In this document: positions 13,600 through 26,720 of the stretch, piece after piece
Layout: each line of letters opens with the position of its first letter
How positions within the stretch are numbered: the stretch's first letter is position 1
Source of the DNA: Otis tarda
Taxonomy: Eukaryota; Chordata; Aves; Otidiformes; Otididae
Length of the DNA: 64,000 bases
NCBI GenBank assembly: GCA_026413225.1
Contig: CM048553.1
Span: 23,002,501 to 23,066,500 of the forward strand
Direction: 5' to 3'
Translations under genes and position numbers: made by a program
Notes under the pieces: model-generated
Seen by the model: only the letters and a program-made list of their open reading frames with translations
Told to the model about the DNA's origin: nothing
The model's database searches: none

Positions 13600-13655
13600 A
13601 GAATCATAGAGTGGTTAGGGTTGGAAGGGACCCTCAAGGGTCTGGCAGCTGAATT
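13600..13655 (-). mobile_element. CR1 LINE 3'-end fragment
   Basis: The motif agaatcatagagtggtta followed by gggttggaagggaccctca is the reverse complement of the terminal CR1 segment ('...GGTCCCTTCCAACCC...ATTCTATGATTCT'). Only ~55 bases are recognisable, typical of the severe 5' truncation of CR1 copies. The element reads on the - strand, antisense to the gene. Confidence 0.8.
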
Positions 13656-13752
13656 TTCTGCCACACTTGTCACTCATGACAAGATGACTTCTGTTGCCAG
13701 CAGCTGTGATCTAGAAGTTGGTCTTGCTGGAGTGGCCAGTAACTTCTTCACA

Positions 13753-13764
13753 AGGTCATGACCT
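13753..13764. promoter_or_regulatory. Perfect nuclear-receptor palindrome (TREpal type)
   Basis: AGGTCATGACCT is two AGGTCA half-sites as an inverted repeat with no spacer, the idealised palindromic thyroid-hormone/retinoic-acid response element. It lies 98 bases after a CR1 fragment in intron 1. Under equal base frequencies a specific 12-mer is expected about 0.004 times in this window. Occupancy cannot be judged from sequence. Confidence 0.5.
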
Positions 13765-14961
13765 CCTTGACTTTCGGAGGAGACGAACATGTGTCCTCAG
13801 TGTGCTCCCATGGTTCCCTTAAAGCAAGGAGCACACTCAGACCAGAGTATGAAGCAGAGTAATAGTTCATCAGGAGTTGTGCTAAAGCTTATGTGGTTGT
13901 TTCCTGATTCTTGTTTCTGGAGGCTATCCATCCTTGTGGTGATCCTGGCGACATTTTATACTTTGTCACATTCATTTGAACTCACCTCTGACCTTCGTTT
14001 CCAACTGTGTGTTGTAGAAGTTGTATTATCTGGGTGTTTACTCATGAGTTAGTTGTTTCTTGTTGTCCCCTAAACTTGGCAATATTTCAACCTGTCCTTC
14101 CAGTTGCTTGAAGTACTGCTGCGTTTCAGCTTCTGAAATACTCTCATCTATGTGTCTTGTCCTTCTCCCAGATTCTTAATCTCCATCAGAAGTGATTGGG
14201 AAGGATTTGGTTGCTCAGCAGTTCCTGGAGAGAGATGCTGAATGTGTAGGTGGAATAAGGCATTTCGCTGGCCTTTGCTACCAGGCAGGGACGTGCATAG
14301 ATGGGGCTGTAGCTAGAACATTGTGTTTCTGTGTGTTTTTCCTACTCAAGGAAGCTTGGTTAGCTTAACAGCCATGGCAATGTCTCATGGCTACTAACTG
14401 TTGTGGTGTTGGCCAGTCCTTCATATTCTTTTTGACACATTGCATCCAGACTTAGGTCTGTCATGTTGGCTTTCTGCCAAATGAGCATCCTAAACTGCAG
14501 CTTCTTCAGCATGGGCTGGTGTGGCAGGACACACAGCAGTGAGCAGGCTGTGCTCCTATTCTTCACGCTCATCCCAGCCCCACTGCTGCTTTTTGAGTAA
14601 CTCTGCATCCAGATCGTATAGATCTGTGCAACAATTAAAATAAAAGGATGATTCTTATGAACATTTTGTGAACTCTTTAGGGGAAATAAAAAAAAAAAAA
14701 AAACCAACCAAAATAATCTTATTGGCTTCCATTCAGAAGAACAGTGGCTGCTGTGCAGTTATTTTTGCCTTGCTGCATAAGCTTGGAACAAATGTCTCGT
14801 TGTTTTGCTCTCAGTACTTGCAGGAGGCAGATGCTGGGCTTGCACTGCCTACCATTACTGTAACTTCTTGCTTGGCTATTATATATCTGTAAATAGCAGT
14901 AGTGCATGAGGGCCCCAGCTTGTGGCTGGTGTCCTGCTGGGGTGTAACCTGTCAAGTTGTT

Positions 14962-14963
<2 letters not shown>

Positions 14964-14993
<30 letters not shown>
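14964..14993 (+). repeat. Poly-T tract (T30), longest homopolymer in the window
   Basis: Thirty T on the sense strand, 260 bases after an A16 tract (14688-14703). The length may be inexact because homopolymers are error-prone in sequencing. Confidence 0.8.
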
Positions 14994-17900
14994 CCTTTTC
15001 CTACTGCCAGGGAACTAAATAGCAGAAGTTCTGCTTTGTGACTCCTAATGCTGTAAGCTGTGGAGCAGGGAAATGCAGATACGGTAGAAAGAGGAAAGAA
15101 GTTCATATGAAAATGCAAGTAGTTGGAATAGGTAAACAAAATGGAAGGTAATACATGAAAGGTACCCGTCTGAGTCTTACTGGCTTTGGCTGCTTGTTCC
15201 AAACCAGTAGAAGAAGAAGGTGTCCACCCTTATTTGCTGAAGGCTTACGTGCTCTGGAGTGCTTCAGAGCTACTGCCCTGCAATACTGAGTAGGAGCTGG
15301 AGGGCAGTTTACTGTTCATTAGTTCTTGCTGACAGCTTGGGGTTGATGGAAGTGGATACGTTTAGAGGAAGTAAATTTAGTGCGAGGTTATGAAATGAAG
15401 GAGTAGCAGTTTATCTATCTGTAAATGTTTGCTTCTCTATCTGCATTGGATTTATTTACTTTAAAGGGGTTTGTGTTGCCCAGATATAGGAGCTTGATAT
15501 AGTGACGCATGATGTTTGTGTGATGGAATAGCCTTTCTCCGTAGGTGCAGAAAAGAGCAGCTGATGGGGAAAAAGGCCATTTATTTGAAGAATTATGAAC
15601 ATAAGCATTTTTTTCTCACTCAATTGTGCAAAAGCTTTTGTCCTAGGTATTCTCTTCAAAGACACTCTCTTGATTGCTCTCTGGCCTTGCCCTTCAGATC
15701 TTACAATGCTGACCTCGTCTCTGATCTGATTTCGCTGTGCCTGGGTTTCAGATCTATGCCTTGATCTTTGCTTTCTGATCACCTTTAACGAGAAACCAGT
15801 GTGTTGTGTGCTTGAATATCACCTCAAACTGCTCCTATTCAATAATAGTGCTCAAGGTTTTGTTTGTCCCTTTCATTGTAGGGTGCCATTTGGCTCTGTC
15901 CTTGTCCCTCCTCTCTGCGTATCTTCTCTCTCTAAGAAATCATACTGCTCTCTTCAGCCTTGCCTATCCCTTCTATATAGGTCATGTCCGATTCTACATA
16001 CTCTTTTAATTTTGATTTCTCTGTCTGTCTGGTCTCAGTCAGCTCCTGGCTACACCATAATTTATTACAAGTGACAGATTTGGAGGAGGAGGTCTTCTGC
16101 TGTGTTGTGTATCTGACTATTGTACTGATGGCAGATGATCATGCTGTGACATTCCTCTGCTTGGGTGTTTTTACAAAGTTCCAGGGTGGAGGAACTGACA
16201 TGCTCTGCAAATTAGAAAACCCAGAGGAGTTTAAAGTAACAGCTGCCAAACAGCTTTAACTCTTTACTTTCTGTCTTGGTCTATGTTATGAGTGAGGAAT
16301 AAAGTTAGCACTTTTTAATGAAAAAAAAATTTGAACTGCATTGTAAAATGATGAGAATCAGATGCTGACTTTTTATTGTGTGATTCTTTAAAGAGTTAAA
16401 ACATGATAGCAAGGGTGTTAATCTAGCAAATATCTTCTGTTCATGTTTTAAACCCAGCATGAGCAGACGTGGATGTTTTTAATAAAAAGACAGATATTTA
16501 ATTCCAAGAAATATACAGGTCTTATGCCAGAATAAATGCAATTTGTGATTTCTAGTTAATTTTTCATTATTTTACAATTATTTCCTTGGGGACCATTTGT
16601 AGTCTTTGGAGCACTTCATAACTTTTTGTAATAGTCTCAAGATTTTGTGTATTACATAAACATCAGATTTCCTTGCTAGTAATCTGTGTTTATTTGACTT
16701 TCTGAAAGCTGTTGTAGGCACCACCAGTAGCCTGTACTAGATTTCTGGTTGACTGATTTTATTTTTTTTAAAAAAACATTTTTCCCCCCACTGTTTTGAT
16801 CTGACAGGTCTATCTTGACTCCTTTGCTTTCAACTTGGAGCAGGATGATTAACTCCAGAACATGGAAAACAAATATTTGCTAGCTGGAAGCAAAGGCAAA
16901 CTGTCTAAATTCTTCTTTTTAGTGTGCAAAATTATTGCATGTTGTTTTTGGAGTGGGTAGCTTGGTCTGCATGGTTGCAGTTGGTGGTTGTGTGCAGAGC
17001 AGAAGTGGGGACTAGGTGAAGTTCTTTAGTGTTACGTTGTGGATCATGCCAAGTGGTCCTTCTGCCATCCAATCTGTGAATGTATTACTGCAGAAATTAC
17101 AGGTGGTGTGCAAGGTGTGACTGCAACTCTCTTTGTGGATGGGGAGAAGTAATGAAGTGCAGCAATATGTTAACTTCTGTGTTTGACCTAAATATGTTTG
17201 GAACACAGTTTTGAATATGAATTGTGGGCCGGATGAAAGTGTAGGAGTATGAGACTAGGAGAGAATGGATTGTCATCTCTATAGCAGGTACCTTATGAGC
17301 TCTTCTTGAATTTGGTTGACCTAGTCTTAAAACGGGGTTCTGCTATTAGTAGTAGTATACTTTTCAGTACAGATTGTTCAATAGTTTGTCTGCAACAGCA
17401 ACTGAAATAGTTAAGTCATAGTTCATGAGCGACCCAACAGCTTGATCCATCTGTTTGAGTTCAATGAAAGTCACAGTTATACAAAAGCCTTTATGGTGGT
17501 TTTTTTTTTTTGTTTTGGTTTTTTTTAATGTTAAAAAAAAATTACAACATAAAGATTGGGCAGATGCAGTCACTGCCACTGAGATGCTGGAAATCCTTAG
17601 CAGTACAGAGCTACAAGTGTTCAGAAAATAAATCAGTTAATTCCTATCCAATTGGTATTCAGGAGAACTTAGATAATTAAACTGTAGTGGTAAGCTAGTC
17701 TGAAACTGATGATCCCTCATACTTTCCTTCTCCAGTCTTATCCAAATGAATGTAGCTTGCATGTGGTCCTATTTCTTAGAACAATATTTTAGACCAGTTT
17801 GTGAAATAGAAAAACAGCAAACAAGCTTGCAGGCCTAAAGATTTTATCCGTGTCTCAGACTTGGCTTTCCAACTTGTACATACCTCAGTACAATTGCTCT

Positions 17901-18003
17901 GACTTTAATTTGGTTAATACAAAGACAAGTTGAAAGGAAGAGAAGAGGATGATTAACATCTGTCAAATTGGGGAAAGGAAGGCGTTGAAATAGTGATAGG
18001 CTA

Positions 18004-18312
18004 GGATCACAGAATTACGGGATGGTTGAGGTTGGAAGGAACCTGTGGAGGTCATCTGGTCCAACCCCACGCTCATTCGGGGCCACCGAGAGCCAGTGGC
18101 TCAGGACTGAGTCCAGATGGCTTTTAAATGTCTCCGAGGGTGGAGACTCCACAACCTCCCTGGACAACCTGTGCCAGTGCTCAGTCACTGTCACAGTGAA
18201 AGAGCATTTCCTGACGTTCAGAGGGAACCTCCTGTGTTTCAGTTGGTGCTCACTGCCTCTGGTCCTGTCACTGTGCACCACTGACAAAAACCTGGCTCCG
18301 TCATCTTTACAA
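18004..18312 (-). mobile_element. CR1 LINE 3' fragment with end of ORF2
   Basis: On the + strand it opens with gatcacagaattacggg then gaggttggaaggaacctgtgg, the reverse complement of a CR1 tail. Reading the - strand gives a decayed piece of the C-terminal end of the CR1 ORF2 polyprotein, with the recognisable 'TEHWHRLSREVVESPPSETFKS' type pattern (canonically EHWNRLP-EVV-AP-LE-FK). The piece is 5'-truncated at about 310 bases and is non-functional. It is inserted antisense to FAM171A1. Confidence 0.88.
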
Positions 18313-21300
18313 TAAAGTAGGAAGTGAGGAAAAGCTGTGACATATGATATTAGCATAATTATGCTACGTTCAAAGCTAGTTTTTCCAAGTTGAACTTGGC
18401 TGGAAGGTGCTGCTACTGATAAGACCAGAAAGGGTGGAAAAGCTTTTGTGTTTGAAAAATTATCAAACTTTTGCTAACTATTCATTCAGAGGAGATATCT
18501 GTCTTGGAAATCAAGCCTTGCATGTTTTCTCAAAATTATTAATTCCATAATGGAGCCAAGAAGTTGCCAGTATGCCAGGTTATTTTGAGTGGAGTTGTAT
18601 TGCTTTCATAGCATTTGTTGCTAAAATATGAACAGTAAAGATGCAAGGTGGACTGCCAGAAGTGTTGAGTGTCTAATAGTTGCCTGTGATGTAAAATGTC
18701 TCAAGGACAATGTTTTCACACTGCATCTGTCTATCCAGAGCTCTGGGTATGTAGAATACAATATGCAGGGAGCTGTGGTAGTGCCCTGCTTGTGTGTTTT
18801 TTAGTGCCGTATGTGTTCACATGGGTATCTGATAAGCAATTTTATAACATACTCCTTGTACTGTTTCATCCTCACAGTTAAGATATGATCGTATTATCCT
18901 TGCCAATCTAGCAGAATCAGCTTTGGACGTTGCAGCAGTTAGTGAGAGATTGCTGTTCTACAGCTGGGATAACTTCAATTGATTTTCACCGAAAACCCAT
19001 TGGCATTATTGGTGGATGGAGTCGCTGCTCGGCTGCTGTTGCGCTGGTGTGGATGTGTGCTTGAGTAACGCCCTGCAGACCTTCAGCTGTAGGAGTAATA
19101 ATATGCAGATGAAGGATGGTGCTAGGCAGCTTGGCTATGAGCATCTTCATCTGCTACTGATGTTTGTGATTACACAGTTTCATACACCCTCAGTATCCAT
19201 GGTGAGTAGCTGTTACAGCAGAATTTGATCCCACTCAAAAGGCAGTCTTACTCTTTTGGCTAATCAGAAGGGAATGTTATTTACCTATACCAAAAAGATT
19301 GCCGTTGCTAGCCTGAGCTCACAGCTTTGGGAAGCCACATGGGGCTGTGTTTATTCTCTTGGTGTCAGTTTGTGCCACCTGGCACAGCTCCCTTACATTC
19401 AATTTTTCCTCTTTTCCCAGAAAGGAGGAAACAGGCGCTTCAGGCCCTGAATAATCATCTAAACATCAGTGTGTGATGACTGGAGATAATAAATGAATTA
19501 TTAAACTTTTTCTTGTTTGTATAATGTTCGTTGCTACCTAGCTTTTGAACTATAGATGAACTTGCTCAATCTCACTTTTTTTTCTCTCATATAATTAGCT
19601 TATTTTTCCTCTAGTACAGATTGTTCACATAAATCATTTTATATGATAGATTGTATCCGCATTTCAGAGTATATCATTGCGTTCTTTTTTTTACTTTCAG
19701 CTTTCTGTGACCTAACACTGCATCTCACCCAGTACTTTAAAACTCTTAGATGTCTATCCTTCAAAAGAAGAAAAAAAGAGCAGGGAGGAGGAGAAAAAAA
19801 AAAATTTCTTAATCGAGCTGGTTGTCTGAATGCCAGACCCTGCCATTCTCAGGTTAATCTGTGTGAACCACTGCCTGCCTTCAAGAATTTCAGAAAAGAT
19901 TTTGGATAATAGAAAGTACGTGCTTGAGCTCCTGATTGTAGTAGGATTTATTGTCAGTGTCTCTGTACAAGAGTAGGAGGTGTAGCTGGAAATTCCCCAT
20001 CTCAGGTGCTAGGCATGGAGCGGGGGATTTCTGCAATCTGTGTCCCGGCTGCTGGATGGCCTGGCACAGGGGGCCTCTCTCGGGGTTGCACCCTGCCTTT
20101 GCAGTTCTTGAGACTGGACTGCCTTTTAAAAGCACTTTCTTCTTTTTGTTATCAGTTGTAAATCCCGAAGACTTGTATTCATGGAAACATCATAGTTCAA
20201 CCTATTTACAGCATTTATTACTGTAATGCTGTATTTTCAGTTGCTACAAATATGAAGCTAATTCTCATATAAACTTTCCTGAACCTTTTTATCCTGATGT
20301 TTTTGTATTCTTTTGCTTACCTTACTGTCCTTCACATTGTGATCTTAGTTACATAGTTCTGCTTTCCTCATGGAGTTGAAATGCTCTTTTCAACTTCAGA
20401 AAAGTATGCGCTTTGTTTATGCTGTTTTGTTAATGTCAGTCACAAAATGAACCTCAAAATACTAATATTAAACAGCATAAATACATCCAGTCATATCCCT
20501 ATCCTGCACTTAACATATACATTAATTGTCTTGAAATAGAGTTTCATGGTGTATGCAGTAACCCAGTAACATGAGAAAGCATCGTATTTGTCAGGATCAC
20601 TAGCAGAGTTTTGAATCTTAAATTTTTACTTGTAATCTAACCTTTTTTCCTTCTAACTTTTTACTTGATAAAGTCTTCAACATGTCTTCAGATTGCATTT
20701 GTATTTAGACTTACAGAACTGATGCCTTGGGAAATTATCGGTCATTTTATGCTACTTTTTCTATTTTACTTGTGAGAGTTGGAAAATGGCTATGGCAAAG
20801 AACATTCATGACTGTCTTCCAGTTGTTTTATACAAAGCTGAAATTTTGATAGATAAACTCTAGTAAAAGCTGTTTTGGCCCTTTCTCTCTAATGTGTTAA
20901 CATTACACATAAGCTTCTATTAACACTGAATGGGATAATAGTGCTATTCCTCTTTAAGCTTATGAAGCCCAAACCTTACTGTATCTGCAGTAACAAAGCT
21001 GTTAGTAATGTTTCATAAGGATTTTGCTTTCCATTTGGCGTTGTGAAGGTATTCCAGTGTGACCAAACACACTAGTCTGTGAATAGATACTGAATGTTTT
21101 TGTTAATGTAGTTTTTTTAATCACACTTCCAATGATAACATTTATAAAGTTTTGATTTTATAACATTCTTTACAACACGAGGCAACTATATTACAGTATG
21201 AATTTGGGTATTTTGGGACCAATAACAAGAATTTCTAAGTTGGAGGCTCATCAGTTTTTAGTTACAGAGGAAGAAACAGATACAGGTATATTGGTCAGAA

Positions 21301-22294
21301 TGTTTTATGAGCCACCGAAGTGATTCCACTGTGGAAAAAGCAGATGTGATTGCAGAATGTATTGGGTGCGTTGTTCTCAGCAGGACGGGTGCTATTAGTG
21401 CTGTTGTAAAGACATTGGCAGAACCTTCTCTGAAATTCTGGCTTCTGTTCTGTTTCTCGTTTGGAAAAGATGAGTTCAAACATTTGAAAACACTTGTTGA
21501 GAAAGCAAAGGAGGATGCATCTTAACTAATGGAAAACAACAACAAAAAGAGACTTGTCTTAGCAAAATGAAGAGTGAAATGTGATTGCTATCTGCAGATA
21601 TAAAACTATTTAGGGAAGGAATAACACTTAGCAGTTTGGCCATGAGAACAGTATGCAGGTAAAAGAAGCAGCCATTGAGGAATGGATTCTGGTACAACAT
21701 CCCACTGCATAGGGGTGCAAGATGTAGAATTACCTTTTAAAATGGGGCTTGAAAAGCTTGAACTTTTTTTGTTACGTGTGTATCTTGTGGTGGCAGAGGC
21801 CTGGATTTGACTGCCCACAAGATTCCTGTATGTCCTTTATTCCAATGTAAAACATTCCTGCTAAGAACAAGTGAAGAAAACAGAAACAGAAAAGCTGTTA
21901 TAGTGTAATGAAGGTCCAACTAAAATGGTTTTTTCTTTGTTTTTTATTCTTCTTTTTCAATGGAATAAAAAAAAATTCTAAAAATGACCTGAGATATCTC
22001 AGTATTTAAATAAAAAACTAAAACCAACACAATAAGTTGAAAAAGTAACTCTTACTTCTTCAGATTTACACTTTTGTCTTTATATTGCAATTTATTTTTT
22101 TTTTAAAGAATAAGTCACTTTTGTCTCTTCTTGCTGCGAGAGAACTCGTACTCTCTTGAAAATAATTACAGTTTTATTCTCAGTGCACATGGAAGGTCAT
22201 TAATGTGTGGATAAGAGACTGAAATGAAAAATATAACTGCATTTCAGTGCTGATTTGAATGACTATTGAATATGGAATAATTCACTTTCATGTT

Positions 22295-22650
22295 TGTGGT
22301 GGTTTAGGTTGTTGTTAATCACTAATGCAAAACCACCACTGGGTAGCAAAAGGAATATGAAAAACAAGCCGAACTTGTAAGTGCAGCTCCTAATTTTGGG
22401 AGAGTTAAATGACTGTTAAATGCCTATTTTGTGATCACAAGAAGGTGTGGCTGCTGCGGATGTTGTCTTAATGAGTTGATGGAAGGAAATTTATATAATG
22501 GTGGCTGCGTTCTTCAGCAAACCTGCTTGCAGAACATCAGTCTGTGGGTTTCTTTGTGTGCTCCTTTGGTAGTGTAAAGGACTCAGGAGATAAAGTGGCA
22601 AAGGCTGAAGCTTTAAATAGACTATCCAAGTATTCCCAACACTTGGGTAA
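22295..22650 (+). mobile_element. Candidate second solo LTR
   Basis: The stretch opens with tgtggtggtttagg, a start seen in several bird LTR families, and has a 'ccaccac' complement 35 bases on. A TATA-like tttatataatgg lies at about 22489-22500, followed by cttcagcaaacctgcttgca, a downstream arrangement common in bird LTRs. I could not fix the right edge or find a target-site duplication. Confidence 0.4.
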
Positions 22651-24107
22651 GAACAGAGAGCTACTCTAAGTTTAGAGAGCTAACTGATGCAGTATTCAGC
22701 TCTAGTTTGCTGCTATGACCAGCAACTGAGATAATTCAGAATTTCAGAAACATTAAATTTTATGCAAAATGTATGAAGTTTTAATAAAGCTCTGCTCATT
22801 TAGTGTACAAATCAAATGGCTTTTGAGAGGAAGTGGTCCGATTTCTTTCAATAAGCTTTCTGTGGTAATTTATTCTTGCCATTCATAGTGCCAAAGATGA
22901 GACCCTGGGACAGGCGTTGACTTGGGAACGTTGTATTGCTGAGGTTCACAGGACAGCACCAGAAGTGTCTAGTTCCTGTCTGTGGAAAACCATGCTCTCA
23001 GAAGTACCTAATGTCAGTCTTTCCCTCTGAAATGCTGTATTTTGTCTTGGGAAATTCTGTCTGTTCTGCATGCTCCTTTGCCATTATTTCACATCTGCAT
23101 TTAAATTTTAATTTTATTTTATTTTAGCTCAACTTTTCGGCATGGTTTGGTGGGTATTGTACTTATGGTATTTTGCAAGAATGCTTTTGGTTATGGAATA
23201 TCCTTCCTCACAAAGCCCCCAACACAGTTGAATCTGTCCAAGTTTACTGCAAATAACTGTTTCTTTTCAATAATATTTAATGGTTTAACTAATTTTCAGC
23301 CAAAGAATGTTTTGTTTCTACATTTGGTTTGACAGAATTGATTGTTAGTTGAAAACCGATCTCAAGTGAAGTTGCAATAAAAGTAGATCCCAGAAACAAG
23401 TCCTTTTTCTGCTGTGGCTTTGTCTTGCGCCTTGCTTACTGGTTGAGTGTGGTACATAACAGTCCACTGTGGCTTGTCTGCAAGCTGATCTTCTCCTGGG
23501 TGCTTCTCTCAAACAATTTTTTTTTTAATTGTTTCTTTTTCTTCTGTCTTTTTCCTTTGCTTCAGAATTTTGTTGGACCTCAACAGACCATACAGTGCCA
23601 TCCCACGGCAGCTGTGTCTGTCTACAAGAAAGCTAAGTTTTTAACCTAGATCAGTCTGAACTGAGCAGTTCTGTGCCTGGGAAAGATTCCTCTTCCCCTC
23701 CCCCCGCCTAGCCTAATAAAATGGATGAGGGATTATTTCCTAATTATCCAAGTAACTCTGTCATGGAACATAAAACATTTTAAAGGATGTATTTTGGGAG
23801 CAACTCTTCTCATCCCTCAAAATGTAAAACTGAGTAAGAAAAATTAATATACCGATATTCTTGCATACATGAAAATCAGAGTACAACTCTACTGTTCTTG
23901 ATCCCAGTCACTCATCTGTCTTCTCTACCACCTTTCACCACTGCCCACTACACCAGAGACTTGACCTGGGTTAAAAACAAATCCTCCATTTCTTAGTTAT
24001 GTTTTTTAACTAGGGTCTGTTAACCAGTGCATATATGTGGGGAAGTGGAAGGAATTGAAGGCCTACAGAGTTTTTCCTTACAAAACACGAAGTGCAGCTG
24101 TACCCTG

Positions 24108-24131
24108 GAACCTTCTGGAACCCTTCTGGAA
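24108..24131. promoter_or_regulatory. Heat-shock-element-like array
   Basis: The bases read GAA-cc-TTC-tg-GAA-ccc-TTC-tg-GAA. The first three alternating units (24108-24120) match the HSF consensus nGAAnnTTCnnGAAn exactly, and two further units follow after a 3-base gap. The array arises from a short tandem duplication of the 11-mer ccttctggaac (24111-24121 and 24122-24132). Function is inferred from motif only. Confidence 0.4.
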
Positions 24132-24176
24132 CCACGTCTGAAGAAGGTCTCTTCTTGCTCCCGCTGGAAATTCTGG

Positions 24177-24203
24177 CCCCCCTCCCCCATTCCCCCCCCT
24201 CCC
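24177..24203 (-). other. C-rich tract with G-quadruplex potential on the - strand
   Basis: Runs of C4-C8 separated by single t/at bases (ccccccctccccc at...cccccccc tccc) give at least four G3+ runs on the complementary strand. It lies 46 bases after the heat-shock-like array. It could also be a simple pyrimidine tract. Confidence 0.5.
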
Positions 24204-26720
24204 TCGCCACCGTCAGTTCTTTTAAAGTTCCTTTATCGAGTTTAAGTGCTTGAGAGACAGAGCTCCATCTGTCATTATTGCCATTATCTGTTGTATTTCT
24301 AAACTTGCTCTCACTTGTAGTGCTTGTGAGAATACTTTGGCATTGTTCTTAGTTGTTCCTTGGACTGTTTGCAGAGTTATAACCGTGAACAGTGAATTAA
24401 CTTTTGGAAACCACATAATTTATTACACAATTTTATGTAAGACAATACACTTTCCATATCCTTTACTCTTTCACTTTCATCTGTATATGTTATGCAATTT
24501 TTTTTTTTTTTTTAATTAGACTGACTTTGTCACTTTCCTGCTAATCTGCAATATCAAGCCAATGTCAAAGGCAAATACTGTGTTAGACACAGCAGTGGCC
24601 TGATTTGGTGTGGCAAATCCTATTTCCATCCTTTAATAAATGTTGTTTGGGGTTTTTTTTGTCTTTTAAATGTATCTGTTAGCGTGAAGTCTGATTTACC
24701 TAAATCCAAACAACAGTGAAATATTACTAATTGCTTTGTAATAATTGTGTATTTTGAAGCTGAGTGTAGATTAAGCTGTCTAAAAGTATAAAGGAGTGTA
24801 TGGCCTTTGGGAGTGTCAGTACAATGGTTTAACCAGGTGAGTAGGTTTTATTATTTCAGTAGTCACACTAGTAAATTGCAGAACCCAACAAAAGATAACA
24901 CAGTTTATAGGATCCCTGGTTCAAGTTCAGCCCATATACATCATTCAAGAGTCCCTGATCTGCAAAGTAATACTGGTGCTACCATAAAAAACAACCCAAA
25001 CTGCCAGAAGGCACATTCTAGTGGTTCAGCATAATTTCCCAGCTTTGGTACTTGGTTTTAGTCAAACCAGTGACTCAGTTCTGTCACAGAGGATCTATCA
25101 GGTGGACTGTACCTACCCTCTGGCTCTGGGTAACCCTAAATTTGTATGGCTAAAACCCATCTCAAACACACAAATGGAAATCAATGCATTGGTCAATTCT
25201 TTGCCTTGCTTGTTGTCAGCTGAAGGGCACTGTACCCTGTGCTGTAGTAGAGGAATAATTGGCAAATATTTGTTTTGCTGGGGACAATACAATCCTATTT
25301 TTCAAAAAGTTCATTCAATGGTGGAGTTGGTTTACTGCTAATATTTTGCATCATTTTTGTTAATACCTTAAAAATATAAAGCAACTGGCCATTAAGAAGA
25401 TATCTGGTTTTGAGTGGTTGAGGAGGTTGATGATAATTCGTGCTTCGTTGTAGATGGCGCTTTTGCTGTCAAGATATAACTTGCTTTGCTTGATGATGAC
25501 TTGCATCGAACTTGGCTTCATACACTCCTAGAGCTGCCTGGGGAATAGTTGTCTTACTAGATAGTTTTCTTATCTTGATAAAAAGCCCTTGTCAAACATC
25601 ATGCGTCTCAACAGGCTACAGCCTTCTGCTGGTGCAGTGATTGGAACTGGGGTGTCCAGTTATCTCCTTGCATGAGCAAATGTGTTCATTTTGTGCTCTT
25701 TCTAACCCATTGAAGATACATATTCACTGGCAAGATGGTTAGAATGTGTGGAATATGGAAAAGTTGGTATTTAAAGTCACTAAAATAACAGGGACAGGAA
25801 TCTACAGAGTAGACATGTGAGGACTATTGATACATATTTATTTGTGTAATTCAGCAAAGGTGCAGCCCATCAGATACTTCTTCAGACTCTTCTCTGTCTG
25901 ATAGCCAAAGATGCATGTTGAAAGTTACTGCAGTTAATGGTAAGGACTGTGCCTCTGCCCATCCTTGCAACAGTTTGGCTCTTCTGTAGCTCTGGTGGAT
26001 ATGCTGTAGATATTGCAGTGGCCCTGAGCCCCACCTTGTCTCTTGGTAATATGTATGTGCCTAAAGTACAGAAATTGGACTTTCTTTGTGGAAACTACAC
26101 CAGGGAAGCAGTAGTTTGAGGAATACCAAGGAAGAGCTTGACTCTTTGCTGCTTTTTAATGTAAATGATATTGCTAAGAAGTAGAAAAAAAAAATAGCTT
26201 ATAGTTGGACATAAGAAGAAAGAACATAGATCTTTCCATCTGGAAAAAATTAAGGATTTTTAGACTGAGTTGGAATCTCATCTGGAACCTCATGAAGGTC
26301 ATCATACATCAGTATTCATAGCAGGTTTCCCTCCTTCTTTTCCCCCCTGTGCACACACACAGTCACACTCACTCACTTTTTTTAGTAACAAGTGAGGGCT
26401 TGGAAAAAGTAATAACCAGCATTCCTGAATCCAAATTGTAGAGCTCTCCTCATAGCGTTACTTCCTGTAAAGCTGGAGAATCAATTCATAGGATCATGAG
26501 GCTTCTAAAAGGGTAAATGTCATTAAAGTATACATGAATAGCAACATTCTTAATGGAGTCTTTCTCCTCCTGTCCAGACAGTGTAGTCATATTCAGATAG
26601 CATTGATAAAGTTACAGAGCAAGATGGATGCTGAATGGACATACCTGCAGACCCTCTAGGTCTTTCTAGCCAAACTTCCTTTAGCAAAAAGGATTGCCTT
26701 TATGGTTCATTTTCTTGAAG

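Noticed and set aside
17265..17292. tctatagcag|gtacct as a recursive splice candidate
   Set aside because: GTACCT is a poor donor.
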